The position numbers were made by a program, and so were the translations under genes. A DNA stretch of 54,583 nt. It comes from Martelella radicis (GTDB lineage: Bacteria > Pseudomonadota > Alphaproteobacteria > Rhizobiales > Rhizobiaceae). A model generated the notes under the pieces. That model ran no database searches, was not told where the DNA came from, and was given only the letters and a program-made list of their open reading frames with translations. The stretch spans positions 1 through 54,583 of the forward strand of contig NZ_JACIDZ010000021.1 of assembly GCF_014196625.1 (NCBI RefSeq), read 5' to 3'. Below, one piece after another: positions 35,283 to 42,315 of the stretch. Positions within the stretch are counted from its first letter, which is position 1; each line of letters begins with the position of its first letter.

Positions 35283-36086
35283 TCAGTTGCTTTTCGCGGC
35301 GGCCTTGGGGCCGTCATAGGCGATGGCGAGGTCCGCCTTGTGCGACATGATAAAGCCGATCGAGCGTCGGCTTTCCTCGAAGAGATGGGCGGAAAGGCCT
35401 GCGGTGCGCGCGACGATCGGGACGGCCTTCAGCGCATCCACCGGCCAGCCGGCATCGAGGATCGTCGCGGGGATCGCTCCGGACACGTTGATCGGCAGCG
35501 GCCGTTCGATGATGCCAGGGGCAACCTTCGCCAGCATATAGAGTGCGTCGATGTAGCGCCCCCTGATTTCCAGTTCGGCGGCAACTTCCAGCAACCGGTC
35601 GGCACGGGGATCGCCGGAGGAATGCTGCGGATGGCCAAGTCCCGGCACCTTGCGGCGCTCGGCCTTCAGTGCCGTAACGCTTTCGATAGCCGCCTTTTCG
35701 AGGTCCCCGCCCATGCTGTCGGCCATCTCCACTACGGAGACGAGAAAGCGCCCGGCCACTTCGGATGAGCCAGCAACAACGCTTCCCATGCCGAGAATGC
35801 CGGCCGCCATGGCCCCCTGCCAGGCATCGGGTCCCGCGGCAAGGGTCATGCGCGCGGCCTGCACGCTTGGCACCAGGCCGTGTTCGGCGATGGAGACCAG
35901 GCAGGCATCCATCATGCGTCGCTGCGCGGGCGCGGGCTTTTCACCAGTCACGAGAAACCAGAAATAGTCGCTGAAATCGATCTTCCCGATCAGTTCGCTG
36001 CACAGGTCCTGGCCGCGAACCGTGATGCTTTCAGCATCGGATTCGGCAATGGCGGTGAACGCGGCGTCCTGTTTCCCAATTCGCAT
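35283..36086 (-). CDS. Citryl-CoA lyase-like enzyme (citrate synthase superfamily)
   Basis: This 267-residue protein corresponds to the short citryl-CoA lyase type of the citrate synthase superfamily, like the C-terminal module of ATP-citrate lyase. His152 in PGLGHPQHSSGDPRA is the conserved catalytic His of the GHR segment, although the Arg is replaced by Pro. A second His is in RTAGLSAHLFEE. The first citrate-synthase His is absent (GMGSVVAGSSEVA), as is normal for the lyase type. The family cleaves 3-hydroxyacyl-CoA esters such as citryl-CoA to acetyl-CoA plus an oxoacid. It is the first gene of the operon, followed by a CoA-transferase. AGGGAG precedes the ATG at 36086. True citryl-CoA is not proven as substrate. 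Confidence 0.88.
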   Translation of the reverse strand: MRIGKQDAAFTAIAESDAESITVRGQDLCSELIGKIDFSDYFWFLVTGEKPAPAQRRMMDACLVSIAEHGLVPSVQAARMTLAAGPDAWQGAMAAGILGMGSVVAGSSEVAGRFLVSVVEMADSMGGDLEKAAIESVTALKAERRKVPGLGHPQHSSGDPRADRLLEVAAELEIRGRYIDALYMLAKVAPGIIERPLPINVSGAIPATILDAGWPVDALKAVPIVARTAGLSAHLFEESRRSIGFIMSHKADLAIAYDGPKAAAKSN

Positions 36087-36108
36087 AACAAACTCCCTTT
36101 TCGCTGTG

Positions 36109-36160
36109 CGAAATAATTTCCTCTTGCCGAAATCGTAGAGAGCAATTACTCTAGCGTCAA
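36109..36160 (-). promoter_or_regulatory. Promoter and IclR-type operator of the catabolic operon
   Basis: On the minus strand TTGACG (36160-36155), 17 bases, then TACGAT (36137-36132) form a good sigma70-like promoter. Just past the expected start point lies CGAAATAATTTCC (36109-36121). Its core, GAAAT-A-ATTTC, is a perfect palindrome and close to the E. coli IclR box GGAAAT-N-ATTTCC. An overlapping repeat TTTCGC-TGT-GCGAAA covers 36099-36113. A divergent IclR-family gene starts at 36310. Repression from this site is the natural reading. Confidence 0.65.
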
Positions 36161-36309
36161 GTTGAAAGCGCGCCGCCCGGCCCGACAGACCGGAAAGGCG
36201 CCTTCATCGGGAGGGAGATCAGGTCCCGCGCCAAGGACATAAGCCTTGTTTTCATCATGCGGCTCACCCACTCTGGCGCTTTACGGATCTGGTTCTTGAG
36301 GACAATGAC

Positions 36310-37131
36310 GTGGCTGAAGTTCTGAAATTCATCGAAGACAGCGAACGACCCGCCGAATTCGTGGAAGCGCTCGCCAAGGGGCTTGCGATCCTCGAATGTT
36401 TCGACGCCGCCCATCCCGAAATGACCCTGAGCGAGGTGGCGCGCCGCGTCGGCCTTTCCCCTGCAGCCGCGCGCCGCAGCCTGATCACGCTGCAGACGCT
36501 CGGCTATGTCGGCCAGACCAACAAGCATTTTCACCTCCGCCCCAAGGTAATGACGCTGAGTTCGGCCTTTTATTTTTCCGCCCATATCGACGAGGTGCTG
36601 CAGCCCAATCTGAGAGCACTGGTCGAACAGTTCGGCGATGCCTCCTCGGTCGGCACGCTTGACGGCGACCATGTGATCTATGTCGCCCATGTCTCGGTGC
36701 AGCGCGCGCGCCGCGCCGCCGCCGTCATCGGCGCGCGCTATCCCGCAGGCGCCACCTCGCTCGGCCGCGTGCTTCTCGCCGGACAATCCGACGAGGCGCT
36801 GGAACACTATCTCAGGACGGCGAAGCTCGAGGCGCTGACCTCCAAGACGGTCACCGACCCCGATGTCCTGCGCGAGAAGATCATGGCCGTTAGGGACGAT
36901 GGCTTTGCCACGACCGTCGACCAGCTCGATTACGGCATCACCGCGCTTGCCGTGCCGATCAGGAACTTCGAAGGCCGCACGATCGCGGCGCTCAACACCT
37001 CGGGCTACACCGGCATGGTGACGCCCGAAAGCATGATCGCGGAACGACTGCCCGCGCTCAGGGAAGCGGCATCGCATATCGCGCATGCCATGAGCCGGTA
37101 TCCGGTTCTGCAATCGACAATGGGAACCTGA
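36310..37131 (+). CDS. IclR-family regulator (PcaR/PobR-like), catabolic island
   Basis: This 273-residue regulator has an N-terminal winged helix (about 18-80, with MTLSEVARRVGLSPAAARRSLITLQTLGYV) and a C-terminal IclR effector domain (about 95-265, with GARYPAGATSLGRVLLA and ALAVPIRNFEGRTIAALNTSGY). It resembles the PcaR/PcaU/PobR branch that controls aromatic acid catabolism. The start is GTG at 36310, with GAGGAC upstream. It is divergent from the citryl-CoA-lyase operon and 43 bases before the amidohydrolase gene, so it probably controls both arms. Effector is unknown. Confidence 0.92.
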   Translation: MAEVLKFIEDSERPAEFVEALAKGLAILECFDAAHPEMTLSEVARRVGLSPAAARRSLITLQTLGYVGQTNKHFHLRPKVMTLSSAFYFSAHIDEVLQPNLRALVEQFGDASSVGTLDGDHVIYVAHVSVQRARRAAAVIGARYPAGATSLGRVLLAGQSDEALEHYLRTAKLEALTSKTVTDPDVLREKIMAVRDDGFATTVDQLDYGITALAVPIRNFEGRTIAALNTSGYTGMVTPESMIAERLPALREAASHIAHAMSRYPVLQSTMGT

Positions 37132-37174
37132 CCGAGGGACAGGTTTTCCGCGCAGGTTCAAGGGAGGAGAAACC

Positions 37175-38647
37175 ATGTGCAGGCTTTGTGACATTTCCAG
37201 ACGCCATCTGCCCTACCCGAACTTCGGGCCCACGGGCGGCGGCATGGGCGCATCGGCGTACGCCACGCCGGTTGCCGAAGGTGTTCCGGAAGCATGCGGC
37301 CGTGAAGGCCAGCGCACGCTGATCAAGAACGGCATCATCCTCTCCATGGATGACAGCGTCGGCGACTTCGAAAAGGGCGATATCCTGATCGAGGGATCGC
37401 GCATCATCGAGATTGCCGAGACCATTGCGGCGGACGACGCCATCGTCATCGATGCTTCCGGCAAGATCGTCATGCCCGGTTTCATCGACACGCATCACCA
37501 TCAGTTCGAGACAGCGCTGCGCGGCCAGCTCGCAAACGCCATCCTCATCAATGACGGCCTGCCGGCGAATGCCCAGAATTATTACGAGACCGTGCTGCAG
37601 TCCTTCTCTCTCGTCTACCGGCCCGAGGACGTCTACATCAACGAACTCTTCGGCGCCCTGTCGCAGCTCGATGCCGGGGTGACGACGGTGATGGATGTCA
37701 GCCAGATCCACCACTCTCCCGCCCATTCGGATGCGGTGGTCTCGGCGCTGAAGGATTCGGGCCGCCGCTCCGTCTTCGGCTATTTCGAAGGCTGGGGCGA
37801 TGATGCGCAATATCCGGGCGACGCGGCGCGGCTGCGCGAACAGTATTTCTCGTCGAACGACCAGCTCATGACCATGATCATGGGCGGCGAAATCTACCTG
37901 CCCTTCCACGAGCAATCCTGGAAGGCCGGGCGCGACCTGGATCTCCCGATCGCGCTGCATGTGGTCGGCACGTTCGGCATGCAGCCGACCTTCGACGGGC
38001 TTGGCGCGGGCGGCGCGTTCGGCGAGGACAATATCTTCATCCACATGACCGGCATGTCGGATGACGGCTGGAAATATGCCCGCGACGCCGGCGCCCATAT
38101 CTCGCTGTCCGTGCCGATCGAGATGCAGATGCGCCATGGCACACCGCCGATCCAGAAGGCGCTCGACTACGGCATGAGCATCTCGCTTTCCACTGACGTG
38201 GAGTGCACAATGACGGCCGACTTCTTCACCCAGATGCGCGCCATGGTGACGCTGCAGCGCATGTTCGCCAACGAGAAGGCACTTTCCGGCGAGGAATACC
38301 CGGCGCTTCTGACGGCGCGCCAGGCGATCCGCGCGGCAACGCTCGGCGGCGCCGAGGGCCTGAAGCTCGACCGCCGCACCGGCTCGCTGACGCCGGGCAA
38401 GGATGCCGACATCATCCTGCTCGACGCCGAGGCGCTCAATGTCGCGCCGCTCAACAACGTACCCGGCACGGTCGTCACCCTGATGGAGCGTTCGAATGTC
38501 GACAGCGTGCTGGTGGCGGGCAAGGTGCGCAAATGGCAGGGCAAGCTTGTCGGCGCCGACATCGCCCATCTGCGCGGCGAACTGGAAAAGAGCCGCGACT
38601 ACATTTTCGAAAAGGCCGGCATCGCCCGTTCGCTGTTCGGCGACTGA
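37175..38647 (+). CDS. Amidohydrolase (ATZ/TRZ or cytosine deaminase-like) with N-terminal MCxxC extension
   Basis: This 490-residue metal-dependent hydrolase belongs to the amidohydrolase superfamily. The usual domain begins around residue 48 (TLIKNGIILSMDD). The metal motif H-x-H is His107/His109 in GFIDTHHHQFETALRG. Further ligands are likely in IALHVVGTF and IFIHMTGMS, and the catalytic Asp in LSTDVECTMT. The closing segment GSLTPGKDADIILLD is typical. Related enzymes deaminate or dechlorinate triazines, pyrimidines and purines. The first 47 residues start MCRLC and are extra to the family; GGGAGGAG before the ATG shows this start is real. It sits between an IclR gene and extradiol dioxygenase genes, so it may prepare an aromatic or heteroaromatic ring for cleavage. 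Confidence 0.9.
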   Translation: MCRLCDISRRHLPYPNFGPTGGGMGASAYATPVAEGVPEACGREGQRTLIKNGIILSMDDSVGDFEKGDILIEGSRIIEIAETIAADDAIVIDASGKIVMPGFIDTHHHQFETALRGQLANAILINDGLPANAQNYYETVLQSFSLVYRPEDVYINELFGALSQLDAGVTTVMDVSQIHHSPAHSDAVVSALKDSGRRSVFGYFEGWGDDAQYPGDAARLREQYFSSNDQLMTMIMGGEIYLPFHEQSWKAGRDLDLPIALHVVGTFGMQPTFDGLGAGGAFGEDNIFIHMTGMSDDGWKYARDAGAHISLSVPIEMQMRHGTPPIQKALDYGMSISLSTDVECTMTADFFTQMRAMVTLQRMFANEKALSGEEYPALLTARQAIRAATLGGAEGLKLDRRTGSLTPGKDADIILLDAEALNVAPLNNVPGTVVTLMERSNVDSVLVAGKVRKWQGKLVGADIAHLRGELEKSRDYIFEKAGIARSLFGD

Positions 38648-38671
38648 AGCCCGGACGGAGACGAGGGAATG

Positions 38672-38709
38672 GCGCCCGCGATGGCCCTTTGTTGAGGGGA
38701 CGCGGGCGC
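38672..38709 (+). other. Intercistronic hairpin before the ligB-like gene
   Basis: Perfect 9-base arms GCGCCCGCG (38672-38680) and CGCGGGCGC (38701-38709) surround a 20-base loop. The hairpin lies in the 90-base gap between the amidohydrolase and dioxygenase genes. There is no T-run, so it may balance expression or stability within the operon. Confidence 0.45.
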
Positions 38710-38737
38710 AAGAGGACATCCGCAAGAGGAGAGAGCA

Positions 38738-39598
38738 TTGGCAAAACTCGTTGCAACACTGGCGTCGACCCACCATCCCTTCTATCTGAAGGCGACCACG
38801 GCGCCGCCCGAACAACAAATGCCCGAGGCGCCGACATGGAAGCGCAAGATCGAGGCCTACCGGGAGACGCTGGCAAAGGCGGAACCGGACGTGCTGGTGA
38901 TGGTCGGCTCCGATCATTTTCACCAGATCTTCCTCGACAACTGCCCGCAGTTCCTGATCGGCAAGGCGGAACGCTATGACGCGACCTTCTACAATGAGGA
39001 ACGCGAATTCGGCATTCCGAAATATGTACTGGAGGGCGACGAGGACATGTCGCGCTTCATGCACCAGCACCTGATGAACCAGAATTTCGATTTCGCCTTT
39101 TCCAACGAGCTGAAGATCGACCATTCCATCATCTGCCCGATCATCACCGTCAGGCCGCAGAACGACCTGCCGGTCGTGCCGATCTACACCAACATCTTCG
39201 CGCCGCCTTTGCACTCGCCGAAGCGCTTCTATGAACTCGGCCGCGCGATCCGCAAGGCGATCGACGACTTTCCATCCGACAAGCGCGTTGCCGCAATCGG
39301 CACCGGGCATCTCTCGCTCGAGCTCGGCGGTCCGCGCCAGTTCATGGAGACCGGCCCCGATCCGGCATTCGACCGCCAGGCGATCGAGTGGCTGAAGACC
39401 GGCGATATCGACGCGATCCTCGAAAACGTCACCCATGAGAGCATGATCGGGAGCGGCAACGCCACCCAGGGCTTCCTGAACTTCATCCTGATGCTCGGCG
39501 TCGCCGGGCCGGAAGGCGCGGACTATGTCGACAATCTCGACCTGTTCCACACCATGGAGGCCTATTTCACCTGGTATCCGAAGGAGGAAGCGGCATGA
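38738..39598 (+). CDS. Extradiol ring-cleavage dioxygenase, class III (LigB-like beta subunit)
   Basis: This 286-residue non-haem Fe(II) dioxygenase of the LigB (class III extradiol) family opens catechol-type rings with O2. Iron ligands are expected at His12 or His13 (ASTHHPF), His60 or His62 (VGSDHFHQIF) and a C-terminal Glu near NVTHESM. The acid-base His lies in IGTGHLSLELGG. Relatives include protocatechuate 4,5-dioxygenase and gallate-type enzymes. The start is TTG at 38738, with AGAGGAGAG upstream. Its stop overlaps the start of the LigA-like subunit gene (ATGA), as in other two-subunit enzymes. The exact substrate cannot be read from sequence. Confidence 0.9.
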   Translation: MAKLVATLASTHHPFYLKATTAPPEQQMPEAPTWKRKIEAYRETLAKAEPDVLVMVGSDHFHQIFLDNCPQFLIGKAERYDATFYNEEREFGIPKYVLEGDEDMSRFMHQHLMNQNFDFAFSNELKIDHSIICPIITVRPQNDLPVVPIYTNIFAPPLHSPKRFYELGRAIRKAIDDFPSDKRVAAIGTGHLSLELGGPRQFMETGPDPAFDRQAIEWLKTGDIDAILENVTHESMIGSGNATQGFLNFILMLGVAGPEGADYVDNLDLFHTMEAYFTWYPKEEAA

Positions 39599-39966
39599 GC
39601 AAATATTACGTCAACAAGTTCCTCTACACGGTCGACCGCGACCCGGAACTCTTGCAGCGCTATATCGACGAACCGCGCACCTTCGTTGCCACCTGGGAAC
39701 AGTCGATCGGCCCGAAGCTTCTGGGCAATGACGTCGAGGTCTCCACCGTCCACGCCCTGACCCATGAGGAGCGCGAGGCGCTGATCAACCATGATTATGT
39801 GGCGCTGTTCGAGATGGGCGCGCATTTCTTCCTCAACCTGACGATCTTCATCGGCATCTATGACGAGCCCTATATGAGCAAGAGCGGCCCGCTGTCGTTC
39901 CAGCGTGAAATGGCCGCAAAATTGCAACACTGGCGCGGCAAGGACTATCCGTCGGTCCAGACCTGA
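39595..39966 (+). CDS. LigA-like small subunit of the extradiol dioxygenase
   Basis: This 123-residue all-helical protein is of the LigA superfamily (protocatechuate 4,5-dioxygenase alpha chain). Recognisable parts are NKFLYTVDRDPELLQRYIDEP at the start and LTHEEREALINHDYVALFEMGAHFFLNL in the middle. The LigA subunit closes over the active site of LigB and contributes to substrate binding. It overlaps the LigB-like gene by four bases. Gene order here is B then A, the reverse of Sphingobium ligAB. A good terminator follows, so this is the last gene of the plus-strand operon. Confidence 0.88.
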   Translation: MSKYYVNKFLYTVDRDPELLQRYIDEPRTFVATWEQSIGPKLLGNDVEVSTVHALTHEEREALINHDYVALFEMGAHFFLNLTIFIGIYDEPYMSKSGPLSFQREMAAKLQHWRGKDYPSVQT

Positions 39967-39995
39967 AACGCCTCTTCCATCCTCCTGCATGACTT

Positions 39996-40032
39996 GCCGG
40001 GCGCATCCGCGATGCGTCCGGCCTTTTTTGTT
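39996..40032 (+). terminator. Rho-independent terminator of the plus-strand catabolic operon
   Basis: Arms GCCGGGCGCATC and GATGCGTCCGGC pair over 12 bases (one G-T) around a 3-base loop, directly followed by CTTTTTTG. It begins 30 bases after the LigA-like stop codon. Confidence 0.9.
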
Positions 40033-40112
40033 TGTCCGGCGGCGTTGCCGTCACGCGTCAAACGTGGTCTGTGGGGCAAGGGAACGAGGTATTGGTAATC
40101 CGGGAGGTCTGA

Positions 40113-41231
40113 ATGGATCCGCTTCTTCGGCGCAAGGAACACTTCATCGAGCGCGATGCGGTCTGCGCGCTGATCGAAAAGCTCGCCGACAATCTCGTCA
40201 ACATCAGGGACGAGACCGGCGAATTCCTGCTGAGGCTGGAGGACGGCCGGGTGATCGACACCAAGGGCTGGGCCGGCTGGGAATGGACACACGGCATCGG
40301 CCTTTACGGCCTGTTGAAATACCGGGAGATGACCGGCAGCGCGCTGGCGCTCGACATCATCACCCGCTGGTTCTCCGAACGCCTGGCCGAGGGCACGCCG
40401 ACGCGCAACGTCAATACGGTCGCGCCCTTCCTGACGCTCGCGCATCTTTATGAAGAGACGAAAAACCCGGTCTGGCGCCCCTATCTGGAAAGCTGGGCCG
40501 AATGGGTGATGCACGACATGCCGCGAACCGAGGACGGCGGTCTCCAGCATATCGTCTACAACTCGGTCAACCACCAGCAGATGTGGGACGACACGCTGAT
40601 GATGACCGTGCTGCCGCTCGCCAAGATTGGCCTGGTGCTCGGCCGGCCCGACTATATCGAGGAGGCGAAATACCAGTTCCTGATCCACACCCAGTACCTT
40701 GCCGACCGCAAGACCGGGCTCTGGTATCACGGCTGGACCTTTGACGGAAACCACAGCTTCGCCAACGCGCTCTGGGCGCGCGGCAACAGCTGGGTGACCA
40801 TCGCCATTCCCGAATTCATCGACATGCTGAAACTGCCCGAAAGCGATCCGGTCGCCCGGCACCTGACGGCGACCTTGCGTCGCCAGGCACGCATGCTGAA
40901 GGAGACGCAGGCCGCTTCCGGCCTCTGGCACACGCTGATCGACGACCCCGGCAGCTACGAGGAGGCCTCGGCCGCCGCGGGCTTTGCCTATGGTCTTCTG
41001 AAGGCGACCCGCATGCGTCTGATCGGCCCGGAATATCTCGAAACGGCGGAGCGCGCGGTCAAGGGCCTCGTCGACAATATCAGCGACGACGGCGAATTGC
41101 TGAACGTCTCCTTCGGCACCGCGATCGGCGCGGATCTCGACCATTACCGCGAGATCAAGCTCACCTCCATGCCCTACGGCCAGGCGATGGCGATGTTCTG
41201 CCTCAGCGAATATCTCTGGCAGTATCTCTAG
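40113..41231 (+). CDS. GH105 unsaturated glucuronyl/galacturonyl hydrolase
   Basis: This 372-residue glycoside hydrolase of family 105 (YteR/RhiN-like) releases the 4-deoxy unsaturated uronic acid left at the non-reducing end of fragments made by polysaccharide lyases. The alpha/alpha-barrel signatures are visible: DTKGWAGWEWTHGIGLYGLL, the catalytic Asp in HQQMWDDTLMMTVLPLAK, GLWYHGWTFDGNHSFANALWARGNSWV and TSMPYGQAMAMFCLSEYL. No signal peptide is seen, so it acts in the cytoplasm on imported oligosaccharides. GGGAGG precedes the ATG. The KdgR-like gene converges on it, and a GH78 rhamnosidase lies 6 kb away, suggesting rhamnogalacturonan- or ulvan-type disaccharides. Confidence 0.92.
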   Translation: MDPLLRRKEHFIERDAVCALIEKLADNLVNIRDETGEFLLRLEDGRVIDTKGWAGWEWTHGIGLYGLLKYREMTGSALALDIITRWFSERLAEGTPTRNVNTVAPFLTLAHLYEETKNPVWRPYLESWAEWVMHDMPRTEDGGLQHIVYNSVNHQQMWDDTLMMTVLPLAKIGLVLGRPDYIEEAKYQFLIHTQYLADRKTGLWYHGWTFDGNHSFANALWARGNSWVTIAIPEFIDMLKLPESDPVARHLTATLRRQARMLKETQAASGLWHTLIDDPGSYEEASAAAGFAYGLLKATRMRLIGPEYLETAERAVKGLVDNISDDGELLNVSFGTAIGADLDHYREIKLTSMPYGQAMAMFCLSEYLWQYL

Positions 41232-41277
41232 GGGAAGCCCGGACACCGTTCCCGGACGCCAGCCCGGATGAGGAGCG

Positions 41278-42072
41278 TCAGGCGCTTTCGGCGACGTAGC
41301 CGAGCGCCTGCGAGACGTCACAGGTCGCCGATTTCAACAGCGCGACATACTCGTCCTTGCGGGTCTCGTCGAAGCGGAACAGCGGAAAGGCGATGCTGAT
41401 TGCCGCAATCGACTTGCCGACATGGTTGAGCACCGGAGCGGCGATGCAACGGACGCCCGCCTCGCTTTCCTCGATTTCCTCCGCATAGCCGCGGGCCCGG
41501 ACTTCGCGAAGCTGTTCGCGCAGAACCGCCTTGTCGGTCACCGTATTGGGGGCGCTTACCTCCATCTGCATCGCCGCCAGGCGCTCCGCGATCTCCTCGT
41601 CGTCGCGGAAGGCGAGAAGCGCCTTGCCCAGCGAGGTCGAATGCAGCGGATTGCGCTTGCCGAGCGTGGAGTTCATCGACAGGCTGTAGGTCGAGTCATA
41701 CTGGTGAATATAGACGACGCGCTGCTCGCGCCCGTCGAGAATGCCGAGATTGATCGATTCGCCCGTGGCGCGGGACAACCGGCCCATGGCCTTGTCGGCG
41801 ACCCGCAGGATATCGGCCTGGCTCTTCATCGTCTGCGCGGCGAGGCTGAAGAGGCGCGGCGTCAGTTCGTAGCGCTCGCTCTCTTCATCCTGCGCCACAT
41901 AGCCGAGTTCCACCATCGTATGCAGCAGGCGGTGCGTCGTGCTTTTCGAGGTCATGGCGCAATGGGCGATCTCCGCCAGGGCGGCGCTGCGGTTTTCCGC
42001 CAGCGTCTCCAGAACCGCAAAAACCTTAAGGACGGCGGCCACATTTTCCGTTTTCGGCCTGTTGTCTTTCAC
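41278..42072 (-). CDS. IclR-family regulator (KdgR-like), glycan locus
   Basis: This 264-residue regulator has an N-terminal winged helix (about 10-72, with ALAEIAHCAMTSKSTTHRLLHTMVELGYV) and an IclR effector domain (about 90-255, with STLGKRNPLHSTSLGKALLAF and GVRCIAAPVLNHVGKSIAAISIAFP). It is closest in appearance to KdgR repressors of pectin breakdown, whose effector is 2-keto-3-deoxygluconate. It is the first gene downstream of the ABC transporter genes on the same strand, 243 bases away, and converges with GH105. The AAACGG palindrome upstream of the ABC operon is a candidate target. The 243-base gap before it has no clear motif beyond a TTGACA at 42141-42136. Confidence 0.9.
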   Translation of the reverse strand: MKDNRPKTENVAAVLKVFAVLETLAENRSAALAEIAHCAMTSKSTTHRLLHTMVELGYVAQDEESERYELTPRLFSLAAQTMKSQADILRVADKAMGRLSRATGESINLGILDGREQRVVYIHQYDSTYSLSMNSTLGKRNPLHSTSLGKALLAFRDDEEIAERLAAMQMEVSAPNTVTDKAVLREQLREVRARGYAEEIEESEAGVRCIAAPVLNHVGKSIAAISIAFPLFRFDETRKDEYVALLKSATCDVSQALGYVAESA

Positions 42073-42315
42073 TGCAAGTCCTCCACCTGTCGCCTCCGTC
42101 CAATACCGCCCTCACCGCGCCGGGCCATGCCTTTTGTCAATTCGGGGGTGCAGCGCCTTTTAGTGCCTACCTGTCCCCCTGCCTAGCCCCGGATACCGAG
42201 CAGCGACAAAATATCTCAACCTGCGGAGGAGGGCACGGCTCCGCCGCCTCGCATGCGCCGGGCAGCGAGCGAGTGACCGTCTTCCGCAGCCGGTGCGCGC
42301 CCGGCACGCCGGCTG

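Noticed and set aside
37058-39550. An 830-residue open frame antisense to the amidohydrolase and LigB-like genes
   Set aside because: It crosses two recognised genes and the gap between them, has no family motif and no ribosome site; long antisense frames are common at this GC content.
42073-42315. TTGACA at 42141-42136 as promoter of the KdgR-like gene
   Set aside because: No acceptable -10 hexamer at 16-18 bases; left as a note only.
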